DNA of 64,000 bases from Actinomadura sp. J1-007 (GCF_009793335.1 NZ_WING01000003.1:744001-808000), one strand, 5' to 3'. Shown: positions 1 to 8,370, counted from the first letter of the stretch. Made by a program: numbers and translations. The notes: generated from the sequence alone by a model not told the origin.

Positions 1-6
1 GGCGCC

Positions 7-711
7 ATGGCCGAGGACAGTCCGGCGAGCGGGTCGGTGACCCAGCGCGCCATAGGCCAGATCAAGGCGATGATCGCCGACGGCAGGCTCGGTCCCGGGC
101 AGCGGCTGCCCACCGAGCGGGAGCTGGCGGTGCGGCTCGGCATCTCGCGCAGTTCGATGCGGGAGGCGATCCGCGCGCTGACCGTGCTGGGCGTGCTGGA
201 GTCCCGGCACGGCTCGGGGATCTACGTGACCAGCCTGGAGACCGGTGAGCTCCTGGAGACCTTCGGCATGGTCGCGGAGATCTCGCCGGCGTCCCGGCTG
301 GCCGAGCTCCTGGAGGTGCGCCGGATCCTGGAGGCGAGCGCGACCGCGATGGCCGCCGCCCGCATCGGCGAGGAGGAGCTGGCCGAGGTCGAGCGTTGGC
401 TGAAGGCGATGGACGGCGCCGACGACCCGGAGGAGTTCCTGGTCGCCGACATGGCCTTCCACCGCACGATCGCGCAGGCCGCGGGCAACGAGGCGCTGGC
501 GGCGATCGTGGAGGGGCTCTCCTCGCGGACGTTCCGCGCCCGGATCCGGCGCGGGGAGCAGGACGCGGCCGCGTTCGCCCGGGCGCGCACCGAGCACGGC
601 CGCATCTACCGGTCGCTGTGCGCCCGGGACCCCGAGGCGGCGAGGACCGCGGCCGCCGCGCACGTCGGCGCGGTCGAGGAGTGGCTGCGGGCGCAGCTGG
701 ACGCGGGCTGA
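7..711 (+). CDS. GntR-family (FadR/FCD) transcriptional regulator
   Basis: 234 aa. An N-terminal winged helix (about residues 12-75, with LPTERELAVRLGISRSSMRE) is followed by an all-helical FCD ligand domain (about 95-228). The FCD metal/acid-binding pattern is visible: D-x3-H in ADMAFHRTI, then EHGRIY and AHVGAV. FCD regulators usually repress sugar-acid or organic-acid catabolism and release DNA on binding the acid. A close paralogue lies at 5353-6057 on the other strand. TGGTC-n-GACCA operators of the type this family binds lie downstream, before the fucosidase and dehydratase genes, so this is probably the local repressor. The ATG is only 7 bases from the window edge, so a longer N-terminus cannot be excluded. 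Confidence 0.93.
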   Translation: MAEDSPASGSVTQRAIGQIKAMIADGRLGPGQRLPTERELAVRLGISRSSMREAIRALTVLGVLESRHGSGIYVTSLETGELLETFGMVAEISPASRLAELLEVRRILEASATAMAAARIGEEELAEVERWLKAMDGADDPEEFLVADMAFHRTIAQAAGNEALAAIVEGLSSRTFRARIRRGEQDAAAFARARTEHGRIYRSLCARDPEAARTAAAAHVGAVEEWLRAQLDAG

Positions 712-737
712 GGGGCGCGGCGATCAGCAGCGACCCG

Positions 738-750
738 ATTGGTCGGACCC
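738..750. promoter_or_regulatory. Probable GntR operator upstream of the fucosidase
   Basis: ATTGGTCGGACCC contains the near-dyad TGGTC-G-GACC(C), the pattern expected for FCD-type GntR proteins (TNGTNNNACNA). It lies about 160 bases before the fucosidase start and 30 bases after the gntR stop. Related sites are at 3367, 3441, 7390 and 7463. The rest of the 712-910 spacer shows no gene. Confidence 0.6.
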
Positions 751-910
751 ATATGTCGTTATCTACGGGCAGAAGCTGCCAAACGGCAGCACTGAACCGG
801 CAATGGTCCTGCCAATCTTCCGAGCAGTCTCCGCTCGCCCCTTGCCCGGAACCCGCCTGACCACGGATGGTCCCTGCCGTAAGCACATTTCTGTGTGAGG
901 GGAGACCTCC

Positions 911-3313
911 GTGCAAGCCCCCACCTTCACCCGTCCCGGGAGAGCCCGGCGCACCGTCGCGGTCGCCGCCGGGCTCCTCCTCGCGCTCGCGGCGGCGCAG
1001 GCCGCCGCGGTGCCCGAGGCCGGAGCCGCCGGCAAGCGGCTCGCGGTCACGTGGCACGACGACACCGACATCTCCGACTACACGCCCGACACCGCGTCAC
1101 TGTCCCGGCACAAGGCGCCGCAGTGGTTCTCGGACGCCAAGCTCGGCACGTTCATCACCTGGGGCGCCTACTCCGTGCCCGCCTGGGCTCCGAAGGACCG
1201 CCAGTCGGGCAACGCCTACGCCGAGTGGTACTGGTCGGAGATGAACCGGAAGGACTCTCCGACCTACCAGCACCACCGCCAGACGTACGGCGAGAACTTC
1301 GCCTACGACGACTTCCTGGGCCAGTGGAAGGCCGAGAAGTTCGACCCGGACGAGTGGCTGAAGCTGTTCAAGGACGGCGGGTCCAAGTACTACGTGCTGG
1401 TCGCCAAGCACCACGACGGCGTCGCCCTGTGGGACTCCAAGGTCTCCGACCGCAACACCGTCGTCCACGGCCCCAAGCGCGACATCGTCCGTTCGCTCGT
1501 CGACGTCAACAGGAGCGGCCGGTACGGGCTGAAGAACGGCGTCTACTTCTCCATGCCCGAGTGGTACAGCCCCGACGAGCCGGTGCAGTGGAGCGGCTGG
1601 TTCGGGCGCGGCGCGCCGAAGAACCCCTACACCGGCGCCCAGGTGCCCTACACCGGTTACAAGACCGTCGCCGACTGGGTCGAGAACTACCAGTACCAGC
1701 AGATGAACGAGCTGGTCGACGGCTACGACCCCGACATCGTCTGGTGCGACATCGGCGGCGTCAACAACAGCGACGCCTTCATGGCCCGCTACTACAACAA
1801 GGCCAAGGACCGCGCCGCGCCCAAGGACGTCGTCGTCGACAACCGGTGCGGCAACGAGCACCACGACTTCACCACACCCGAGTACTCCGTCGAGCCGGAC
1901 ATCAGGAAGTCGAGCTGGGAGGCCAGCCGCGGCATCGGCCGCTCCTACGGCTACAACCAGCTTGAGGACGCGGGCGACTACCTCACCGACAAGCAGCTCG
2001 TCACCTCGTTCATCGACATCGTCTCCAAGGGCGGCAACCTGCTCCTCGACGTGGGGCCGAAGGCCGACGGCACCATTCCCGACCTGCAAGCGCAGCGGGT
2101 CCGGGCGCTGGGCGCCTGGCTGAGGACCAACGGCGAGGCCGTCTACGGCTCCGGCTACTGGACGCAGGCCGAGGACAAGGGCGCGAACGTCCCGGTCCGG
2201 TTCACCCGGCAGCCCAAGGCGCTGTACGCCACGGCCACGGAGTGGCCCGGCGACCAGCTCGTCCTCACCGCCCCGGTCGGCGTCGGCCCCGGCGACGAGG
2301 TCCGGCTGCTCGGGTACGGCAAGCCGCTCTCCTGGCACCGGGACTCCGCGGGCCGGCTCGTCGTCGACATGCCCGCCGAGGGGCAGGCGGCCACCCCGTC
2401 CAAGAACGCCTGGACGTTCCGCATCGCCAAGGCGGGATACGACCCCGCCACGGCCGACCTCCTCGACGTCGGCGTCAAGGCGACGAGCACCAGGCCGGGC
2501 GGCGCCTCGGGAGTCACCCTCACCCTGGCCAACCGCGGCGACCGCCCCACGGTCCCGGGCAGCGCCGTCGTCCAGCCGTCGTGGCCGGGCGCCGAGCCGG
2601 TCACCGTTGCCGTCCCGGCGCTGAAGCCGCACCAGCGGATGCACACCGACTTCGACCTCGCCGTACCCGCTTCGACGGCGAGCGGCAGCGCCACCGTGAC
2701 GGCCACGGCCAAGGTGCGGGACCAGGGTTACACCGGCAGTGGAGAGCTGCGCGTCGTCGGTGAGAGCGTGCCTCTGAACCTGGCTCCGGCCCGTACGGCG
2801 GACGTCATCGCCGGGGCCGACGACCCGCAGGACACCGACTTCGCCGGACGCGGGATCGGCTACCCCGCCGAGGAACTGCCGCAGGCGGGCCCTTACACGC
2901 ACGACCTCGTGCGCTACGACTGGCCGTCGGGTGCCAAGGGCTCGAAGAACGCCGTGCTCGCGGCCGACGACCGTACGGTGCAGGCCCCCGACGGCAGGTA
3001 CGGCTCGCTCGACCTGCTCGCCTCCGCCGCGTACGGGCCCGCGGACCTGCCGGTGAAGCTCGCGTATGCCGACGGCTCGACGAACACGGTGACCGTACGG
3101 GCCGACGACTGGGTCACCGGGGCGGGCGACGCGCCGATCCGGGCCCGCTACCGCTGGCTGTACGGCAAGCGGGACGACGGCGCCGTGAAGGTCTACGGGC
3201 TGCGGCTGCCGGTCGACCCGTCCAAGCGGCTGGCCTCGGTCACCTTCCGGAAAGCCTCCGGGCCCCAGGCGCAGGCCGCGGCGTACGTCCTCGCGGCGAC
3301 GCTGGAGAGGTAG
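911..3313 (+). CDS. Secreted GH29 alpha-L-fucosidase, multidomain
   Basis: 800 aa, GTG start with a GGGGAG ribosome site just upstream. The N-terminus is a signal peptide (basic RARR, then a hydrophobic stretch to about residue 33). The GH29 barrel runs from about 70 to 460, with WFSDAKLGTFITWGAYSVPAW, LVAKHHDGVALWDS (residues 163-176) and DIVWCDIGG. D280 is the likely nucleophile by family position. The C-terminal half has a fucosidase beta domain, a CARDB/NEW3-like Ig domain (about 515-620) and a carbohydrate-binding-like domain to the end. Family function: release of terminal alpha-L-fucose from glycans outside the cell. It heads the probable L-fucose locus. A strong hairpin follows the stop. 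Confidence 0.9.
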   Translation: MQAPTFTRPGRARRTVAVAAGLLLALAAAQAAAVPEAGAAGKRLAVTWHDDTDISDYTPDTASLSRHKAPQWFSDAKLGTFITWGAYSVPAWAPKDRQSGNAYAEWYWSEMNRKDSPTYQHHRQTYGENFAYDDFLGQWKAEKFDPDEWLKLFKDGGSKYYVLVAKHHDGVALWDSKVSDRNTVVHGPKRDIVRSLVDVNRSGRYGLKNGVYFSMPEWYSPDEPVQWSGWFGRGAPKNPYTGAQVPYTGYKTVADWVENYQYQQMNELVDGYDPDIVWCDIGGVNNSDAFMARYYNKAKDRAAPKDVVVDNRCGNEHHDFTTPEYSVEPDIRKSSWEASRGIGRSYGYNQLEDAGDYLTDKQLVTSFIDIVSKGGNLLLDVGPKADGTIPDLQAQRVRALGAWLRTNGEAVYGSGYWTQAEDKGANVPVRFTRQPKALYATATEWPGDQLVLTAPVGVGPGDEVRLLGYGKPLSWHRDSAGRLVVDMPAEGQAATPSKNAWTFRIAKAGYDPATADLLDVGVKATSTRPGGASGVTLTLANRGDRPTVPGSAVVQPSWPGAEPVTVAVPALKPHQRMHTDFDLAVPASTASGSATVTATAKVRDQGYTGSGELRVVGESVPLNLAPARTADVIAGADDPQDTDFAGRGIGYPAEELPQAGPYTHDLVRYDWPSGAKGSKNAVLAADDRTVQAPDGRYGSLDLLASAAYGPADLPVKLAYADGSTNTVTVRADDWVTGAGDAPIRARYRWLYGKRDDGAVKVYGLRLPVDPSKRLASVTFRKASGPQAQAAAYVLAATLER

Positions 3314-3330
3314 GCCGGGCCTCCGGCCGG

Positions 3331-3366
3331 GCGCGCCTCGGGAGGGCGTCACCTCCCGAGGCGCGC
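3331..3366 (+). terminator. Perfect 15-bp stem hairpin after the fucosidase
   Basis: GCGCGCCTCGGGAGG and its exact complement flank a 6-base loop. The hairpin starts 17 bases after the fucosidase stop and has no obvious T-run, as is common in actinomycetes. It separates the fucosidase from the downstream operator and dehydratase, so the two genes probably have separate promoters. Confidence 0.75.
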
Positions 3367-3380
3367 ATTGGTCCGACCAT
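3367..3380. promoter_or_regulatory. GntR operator copy 1 before the dehydratase
   Basis: ATTGGTCCGACCAT holds the perfect dyad TGGTC-C-GACCA. It directly abuts the terminator stem and lies 96 bases before the dehydratase ATG. Confidence 0.7.
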
Positions 3381-3440
3381 CTCACATCCACCGGGCTGGA
3401 CTTTTCGGATCCTGCTCGACAGGATGGCTGGATCCCGACT

Positions 3441-3453
3441 ATTGGTCCGACCT
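3441..3453. promoter_or_regulatory. GntR operator copy 2 before the dehydratase
   Basis: ATTGGTCCGACCT repeats the 3367 site 74 bases downstream, about seven helical turns apart. It ends 22 bases before the dehydratase start. Its position between the promoter region and the ribosome site suits repression, possibly through DNA looping between the two copies. Confidence 0.65.
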
Positions 3454-3475
3454 CTTAGGGGTGATGGAAGGAAGC

Positions 3476-4654
3476 ATGAACGACAACTCCCTACGCGTCG
3501 CAGCGCTGCGCCCGGTCCTGCTCTCGGCGGTCTACCCGCCGGGCGAGGAGCTCTCCTGGGTCGGCGGCGTCATCCGCTCCTGGGACGCCGCCCTCGTCGA
3601 GGTCACGCTGGACGACGGCGCCACCGGGCTCGGCGAGGCGGGCGCCGGCATCATGGCGCCCGCCGCCGTCCCCGGCATCGTCGAGTCCCTGCGGCCCTAC
3701 CTCCTCGGCCACCGCTTCGGCGACCCCCGCGAGGTCGGCGACCACCTGCGGGACCGCACGGCGTTCTGGTCCCGCGGCGGCATCGCGTCCGGCACCCTCG
3801 GCGCGGTCGAGACGGCCTGCCTCGACGCGGTCGCCAAGCGCCGCGGCGTGCCCGCGCACGAGCTGCTCGGCGGCCGCCGGAGCACGCACATCGAGGCGTA
3901 CGCGTCCGGCGGGCTGGGCTCCAGCTTCGCGCAGGTCACCGCCTGGGCGCTGGACCAGGTCGCCGCGGGGCTGCGCACGGTGAAGTTCCGCGCCATGCGC
4001 GACCCCGACACCACGATCGCGCTGATCCGCCACGTCGTACCGCGGCTCCCGTCCGGTGTCCGCTTCGTCCTCGACGCCGTGCAGGGCTGCGCCAGCGAAC
4101 CCTGGGCGATCGAGGACGCCGTCCGGGTCGGCGAGGTGTGCGCGGAGTACGGCGCCCGATGGTTCGAGGAGCCCTGCCGCGCGGAGAACCCCGCCGGGTA
4201 CGCGGCGGTGCGGGCCGCGCTGGACGTGCCCGTCTCCGGTGTCGAGTCGCACGGCAGCGTCGAGGACTTCCGGGTCCTGCTGGACGCCGGGGGCGTCGAC
4301 ATCGCCCAGCCGGACGTCACGTTCGTCGGCGGCCCCGTGGCGTTCGGCAGGGTCGCCGACCTCGCCGCGAAGGCGGGAGCCGCCTGCGTGCCGCACGTCT
4401 GGGGCAGCGGCGTGACGCTGATGGCGAACCTGCACACGAGCGCCGCCCACCCGCACGTCGACCTGTTCGAGTACTGCACGCTCCCGAACCCGCTGCGCGA
4501 GGCGCTGCTCGACCGCGAGCTCCGCCTGGAGGACGGCCGGCTGGCCGTTCCGGACACGCCGGGCCTCGGTGTCCGGCTCACGCCCGAGACCGAGCAGCGG
4601 TTCCCGTACGTACCGGGTGGCGGGCACGTCATCGGCGCCCGGGAAAGGACGTGA
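3476..4654 (+). CDS. Enolase-superfamily (mandelate racemase-type) sugar-acid dehydratase
   Basis: 392 aa; the ATG at 3476 is chosen for its GGAAGGA ribosome site and because earlier starts run through the operators. MLE/MR N-terminal cap about 1-125, barrel about 130-370. Visible residues are K170-x-R172 in VKFRAM, metal ligands D200 (VLDAVQG), E231/E232 (FEEPC) and E257 (VESHGS), and a His-Asp dyad D280/H307 (PHVWGSG). The dyad places it in the mandelate racemase subgroup, which includes L-fuconate, galactonate and related dehydratases. Beside a fucosidase, L-fuconate or a related 6-deoxy sugar acid is the favoured substrate; this is inference. A frameshifted RraA-like gene follows by 2 bases. 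Confidence 0.85.
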   Translation: MNDNSLRVAALRPVLLSAVYPPGEELSWVGGVIRSWDAALVEVTLDDGATGLGEAGAGIMAPAAVPGIVESLRPYLLGHRFGDPREVGDHLRDRTAFWSRGGIASGTLGAVETACLDAVAKRRGVPAHELLGGRRSTHIEAYASGGLGSSFAQVTAWALDQVAAGLRTVKFRAMRDPDTTIALIRHVVPRLPSGVRFVLDAVQGCASEPWAIEDAVRVGEVCAEYGARWFEEPCRAENPAGYAAVRAALDVPVSGVESHGSVEDFRVLLDAGGVDIAQPDVTFVGGPVAFGRVADLAAKAGAACVPHVWGSGVTLMANLHTSAAHPHVDLFEYCTLPNPLREALLDRELRLEDGRLAVPDTPGLGVRLTPETEQRFPYVPGGGHVIGARERT

Positions 4655-4656
4655 CC

Positions 4657-5288
4657 ATGACCGACGACCGGTTCACCTCCCCGGTCATCTCCGACTCGCT
4701 GGACGCGGCCGGACGGCGCGGGCAGGTCCTCGCCCCGGGCATCGAGCCCCTCGTGCCCGGCTCGCGTCTGCTGGGCCGGGCCGCCACGGTGCAGTTCGCC
4801 CCGGTCACCGAGGACGGCCCCGACCCCTACGAGGACGCCATCGCCTTCATCGACGGACTGCGTCCCGGGAGGTGGCGGTGGTGGCGACGGGCGACAGCGC
4901 GCGCTCGGCCTTCTGGGGCGAGCTGTTCAGCGCGGCCGCGATCGGCCGCGGCGCCGCCGGCATCGTCACCGACGGCTGCCTGCGCGACTCCCCGAAGATC
5001 GCCGCGCTGGGCTTCCCCGCCTTCGCGCGCGGCCGCCGTCCGCTCGACTACCGCGCCCGGATGCGCGTCGTCGCTCGGGCGCAGCCGGTGGTGCTGGGCG
5101 GCGTGACGATCCGTCCGGGCGAGCTGGTGATGGCCGACGACGACGGCGTCGCGGTGGTGCCCGCGTCCGTCGAGGAGCAGGTGCTCGCGCGGGCGCGCGC
5201 GCGAGTCGAGACCGAGTCGACCGTTCTGGAGGAACTGCTCGCCGGGGACGGCCTGCGCACCGTCTGGGAGCGCCACGGCGTCCTCTGA
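4657..5288 (+). pseudogene. RraA-like / HMG-aldolase-family protein with a frameshift
   Basis: The reading frame starts MTDDRFTSPVISDSLDAAGR at 4657 and stays open to about 4868. Homology then resumes in the next frame (EVAVVATGDSARSAFWGELF) to the stop at 5288. Restoring one G in the GGG at 4867-4869 joins the halves into one protein of about 210 aa with the RraA motifs GRAATVQF, GIVTDGCLRD (catalytic Arg and Asp of class II pyruvate aldolases) and ADDDGVAVVP. It may be a real null allele or a homopolymer sequencing error. In this operon it could cleave the 2-keto-3-deoxy acid made by the preceding dehydratase to pyruvate and an aldehyde; that role is inferred. Confidence 0.8.
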
Positions 5289-5302
5289 CCGACCCGCGGA
5301 GT

Positions 5303-5341
5303 GAGCCCCCGGCCCGGAGCGCCCCCGGGCCGGGGGGGCTC
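5303..5341. terminator. Bidirectional hairpin between convergent genes
   Basis: GAGCCCCCGGCCCGG pairs with the CCCGGGCCGGGGGGGCTC arm around a short loop. It sits between the RraA-like gene (+) and gntR (-), so it can serve both strands. Confidence 0.7.
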
Positions 5342-5352
5342 GGCGTGCGGTC

Positions 5353-6057
5353 TCAGCGGCGGAAGAAGCTCTCCACGCCGTCGATGTGCGCCGCGGCCAC
5401 GGCGGCCGCGCGCGTCGGATCACGATCGCGCAGCGCGTTGTAGATCGCCTCGTGCTCGTCCCCCGCCCGCTCGAACACGCCGCGGTCCAGGTGCCCGCGC
5501 CAGAGCCGGGCGCTCAGCGTCCGGCCGTTGAGCGAGCCGATCAGGGCGCTGAGGACCGGGTTGCCCGCCGCCTCGGCGATGATCGAGTGGAACCGCATGT
5601 CGGCGTCCACCACCTCGTCCACGCGGCCGTCACCGCGCTGGGGGTCGCGCCGCATCTCCTCCAGGGAGGCCGCGAGGCCAGCGAGCTGCTCCTCGGTGAT
5701 CCGGGAGGCGGCCTGGGCCGCGGCGGCAGCCTCCAGGACCCTGCGCACGGCGAGCAGATCCAGCACCGTGGTGTCCTGCGACAGCTCCACCATCATCGAG
5801 AACGCGTCCAGCAGCACGGCGGGGACCAGCGCCCTGACGTAGGTGCCGTCGCCCTGCCGCGACTCCAGCATGCCCACCAGGGTCAGCGCGCGGATCGCCT
5901 CCCTCAGGGAGTTCCGGGAGACGCCCAGCCGCACGGCGAGTTCCCGCTCGGTCGGCAGCCGGTGGCCGGGCGGGAACTCGCCGGTCGCGATCATCGTCTT
6001 GATCTGTCTGATCGTCGCGTTGGTGACGGACTCACGGGAGGGGCTTTCGACGGTCAC
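5353..6057 (-). CDS. GntR-family (FadR/FCD) regulator, paralogue of the first gene
   Basis: 234 aa, the same length as the regulator at 7-711 and similar throughout (LPTERELAVRLGVSRNSLRE in the HTH). The FCD metal motif is ADMRFHSII, DEHEAIY and AAHIDG. It is the second gene of a minus-strand pair: the upstream transporter frame ends 26 bases inside this gene, so translation is probably coupled. Two paralogous repressors bracket the locus. Each may respond to a different intermediate or bind one of the two operator subtypes (GTCCGAC before the enzymes, ATTGG-n5-CCAAT before the transporter). Confidence 0.93.
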   Translation of the reverse strand: MTVESPSRESVTNATIRQIKTMIATGEFPPGHRLPTERELAVRLGVSRNSLREAIRALTLVGMLESRQGDGTYVRALVPAVLLDAFSMMVELSQDTTVLDLLAVRRVLEAAAAAQAASRITEEQLAGLAASLEEMRRDPQRGDGRVDEVVDADMRFHSIIAEAAGNPVLSALIGSLNGRTLSARLWRGHLDRGVFERAGDEHEAIYNALRDRDPTRAAAVAAAHIDGVESFFRR

Positions 6058-7399
6058 CCGTCAACACTAGACGGCTCCCCGGGACGGCGGCCTTCTCCCC
6101 GCCGAGGTCCGCGCCGCGCGTCTCCGGCACCGCCAGCACGGCCAGGAACGAGACGAGGGCGAACAGCAGGACGAGCAGCGCGATCGGCCAGGACGCGCCG
6201 TCCGACCAGTTGAGCAGGGCGGAGGCGACCAGCGGCGCCGGCCCGCCGATGAGGGCGGAGGTGGACTCGCGGGACAGCGCGATCCCGCTGAGCCGGAAGC
6301 GCGCCTCGAACATCTCCGCCAGCAGCGACGCCTGCGCCGCGTACATCGAGGAGATCCCCACGGCCAGGCCCAGCACGACCGCGGTCACCACCAGGACGGG
6401 GATCTCGGTGTCGATCAGCCAGAACATCGGGAACGCGAACACCGCCAGGAAGGCGGCGCCGCCGAGCCAGACCGGCCGCCGGCCGACGCGGTCCGACAGC
6501 GCTCCGAACAGCGGGGTCGCCACGATCGCGAGCGCGGACGCGGTGACGTTGGCGGTCAGCCCCATCGCGTCGCCCATGTCCAGCTCCTTGGTCACGTACG
6601 ACAGGACGAACACCTGGATGAGGTACGAGATGGCCACGAACGGCCCGTTGGCGGCCATCGCCAGCAGCAGCATCCGCGGCTGCCGCCGTACGACCTCGAC
6701 GATCGGCAGGCCCTCCGGGGCGCGGTCCGCGACGGCCTCCTCGAACACGGGGGTCTCCTCGACCCGCGACCTGAAGTAGAGGCCGACCAGCACGGCCGCG
6801 AGGCTCAGCAGGAACGGCACCCGCCAGCCCCAGGAGTCGAACTGCTCGTCGGGCAGGGCGGAGACGCCGGCGAAGACCACCGTGGCGACGAGGATGCCGA
6901 GGAACACTCCGGTCCCGGGCAGCGCGGTCAGCAGCCCGCGCCGCCGCCGGTCGCCGGCCTCAGCGGCCACCACCAGCGCGCCCACGTACTCGGCCCCGGC
7001 GCCGAACCCCTGGAGCAGCCTCAGCGTCACCAGCAGCACCGGAGCGGCCAGACCGATCGTCCGATAGCTCGGCAGCAGCCCGATCCCCGCCGTCGCGACG
7101 CCCATCAGGACCAGGGTCATCACCATCATCGGCTTGCGGCCGAGCCGGTCGCCGACGTGGCTGAACACCACACCGCCGATCGGCCGCGCGCCGAAGCCGA
7201 CCGCGAAGGTGGCGAGCGAGGCGAGGGTGCCCGCCGTGCTCGACGTCTCCGGAAAGAACTGGTCGCCGAACACCAGCGCGGCGGCCAGGCCGAAGAGCGT
7301 GAAGTCGTAGTACTCCACGACGCTCCCGACCATGCTCGCCGCCGCCGCGCGCCGCCTGGACCTGCTCGCTGCCATGACACCGTCCATCGATTGGCCCAT
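6032..7399 (-). CDS. MFS transporter, metabolite:H+ symporter (MHS) type
   Basis: 455 aa with about 12 hydrophobic segments. The MHS-family start VGSVVEYYDFTLFGLAAALV and the loop motif ARPIGG...HVGDRLGRK are present. The family imports organic or sugar acids with protons. The ATG at 7399 has GAGGG close upstream, and an operator overlaps this start codon, so repressor binding would also cover the translation start. It is cotranscribed with gntR (26-base overlap) and is probably the uptake system for a product of the fucosidase locus; its substrate cannot be read from sequence. Confidence 0.9.
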   Translation of the reverse strand: MGQSMDGVMAASRSRRRAAAASMVGSVVEYYDFTLFGLAAALVFGDQFFPETSSTAGTLASLATFAVGFGARPIGGVVFSHVGDRLGRKPMMVMTLVLMGVATAGIGLLPSYRTIGLAAPVLLVTLRLLQGFGAGAEYVGALVVAAEAGDRRRRGLLTALPGTGVFLGILVATVVFAGVSALPDEQFDSWGWRVPFLLSLAAVLVGLYFRSRVEETPVFEEAVADRAPEGLPIVEVVRRQPRMLLLAMAANGPFVAISYLIQVFVLSYVTKELDMGDAMGLTANVTASALAIVATPLFGALSDRVGRRPVWLGGAAFLAVFAFPMFWLIDTEIPVLVVTAVVLGLAVGISSMYAAQASLLAEMFEARFRLSGIALSRESTSALIGGPAPLVASALLNWSDGASWPIALLVLLFALVSFLAVLAVPETRGADLGGEKAAVPGSRLVLTGDRRKPLP

Positions 7400-7404
7400 C
7401 CAAT
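7390..7404. promoter_or_regulatory. Operator over the transporter start codon
   Basis: ATTGGCCCATCCAAT is a perfect 5+5 inverted repeat with a 5-base centre, and it includes the MHS start codon (reverse strand ATG at 7399-7397). It matches AATTGGT-n3-ACCAATT-like FCD sites. Confidence 0.65.
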
Positions 7405-7462
7405 TCCCTCAACACAGGAGGGATCGCGGCATGATATGCACGCAACGACCCCCTGTCCATAG

Positions 7463-7477
7463 ATTGGCCCTACCAAT
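7463..7477. promoter_or_regulatory. Second transporter operator
   Basis: ATTGGCCCTACCAAT repeats the 7390 dyad 73 bases upstream, essentially the same spacing as the 3367/3441 pair (74 bases). The paired spacing suggests cooperative binding. Confidence 0.65.
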
Positions 7478-7749
7478 ACCCCTGCACACGCGCGCCGCCG
7501 CTACGTCGGAGAACGGCGACGATCGGTTGAAGCACCGCAGCGACAGCGCCCGCGGAAGTGCAGCGGGCAGACGGCACGTCCCGCGACGAGGACCTCGCCG
7601 TCACCCAGGACGCCGCGATCGCTGATGTCACCGACCGGCCTTGGGATGGCGCAGCCGGAGTGGGGGCGCAGGCGCGCCGTTGAGGTGGTCGGCGGGAGAA
7701 CGCGTCCGGTGCGCGGACCGCGTTCAACGTGGGGTGGCCTTGGTCTGCG
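7478..7749. other. No intact gene; possible short Rieske-like remnant
   Basis: No intact gene was found here. On the minus strand around 7720-7550, one frame reads VGDISDRGVLGDGEVLVAG, then RAVCPLH, which resembles the first half of a nitrite-reductase-small-subunit-type Rieske protein. It then loses similarity, so it is at best a fragment. Confidence 0.25.
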
Positions 7750-8370
7750 TCAGGTTCCCGGGGCGGGCGAGGGGGGCGCCGTCTGCGACATCACCGGGGA
7801 TGCGACGAAGAGCGCGCGGACCGCGGCGCGGACCTTGGCGGCGACCACGTCGGGGGTGGAGGCGTCGAGTTTGCCGTCCAGGTGCAGGAACGCCAGGCCG
7901 TGGACGAACGCCCAGATCGTGGTCGACAGCGCGTCCGGGTCGGCGTGGGGGAAGACGCTGCGGACGATGCCGCAGACGTATTCCCAGATGGCGATGGTCG
8001 CGCTGACCCGTTCCTCGCTGTCCGGGTCGCAGGGCTCGGCGAACATCACCCGGAACAGCGCCGGGTGGTCGAGGGCGAAGCGGACGTAGGCGACGGCGAC
8101 CGCCGCGAGGTCTTCGGGGCTCTCGGGCGAGGGGTGGGCGGCGGCCAGATGTTCGGCGAGTTCGCGGTATCCCTGCGCGGCGACCGCGGAGACCAGCGCG
8201 TCGCGGTCCGCGTAGTGGCGGTAGGGGGCCGTCGCCGACACCCCGGCCCGGCGCGCCACCGCCCGCAGCGACAGCGCGGCACTGCCGTCCTCCTCAAGCA
8301 GCTCCCGCGCCGCCTGGAGGCAGGCGGCACGGAGATCGCCGTGGTGGTACGGGGCGCTCGCTCGCGGCAT
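7750..8370 (-). CDS. TetR/AcrR-family regulator (WHG-domain type)
   Basis: 206 aa. The N-terminal HTH runs about 8-60 (YHHGDLRAACLQAARELLEE, then RAVARRAGVSATAPYRHYAD). The C-terminal ligand domain carries the pattern typical of WHG-domain TetR proteins (ALDHPALFRVMF, then WAFVHGLAFLHLDG). A near-perfect 19-bp palindrome lies 43 bases upstream of the start. Divergently, only a broken old-yellow-enzyme start remains, so the original target may be lost. A similar palindrome-like site before the decarboxylase-like gene at 25.5 kb is a possible remaining target. Confidence 0.9.
   Translation of the reverse strand: MPRASAPYHHGDLRAACLQAARELLEEDGSAALSLRAVARRAGVSATAPYRHYADRDALVSAVAAQGYRELAEHLAAAHPSPESPEDLAAVAVAYVRFALDHPALFRVMFAEPCDPDSEERVSATIAIWEYVCGIVRSVFPHADPDALSTTIWAFVHGLAFLHLDGKLDASTPDVVAAKVRAAVRALFVASPVMSQTAPPSPAPGT

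Noticed and set aside
1097..3391. Very long open frame on the minus strand opposite the fucosidase
   Set aside because: It lies wholly antisense to a gene with clear motifs and coding bias, and its translation is Arg/Gly/Val-rich without domains; typical shadow in high-GC DNA.
7470..7727. Minus-strand 85-codon frame upstream of the MHS transporter
   Set aside because: Runs through the operator at 7463, has no ribosome site and no domain.
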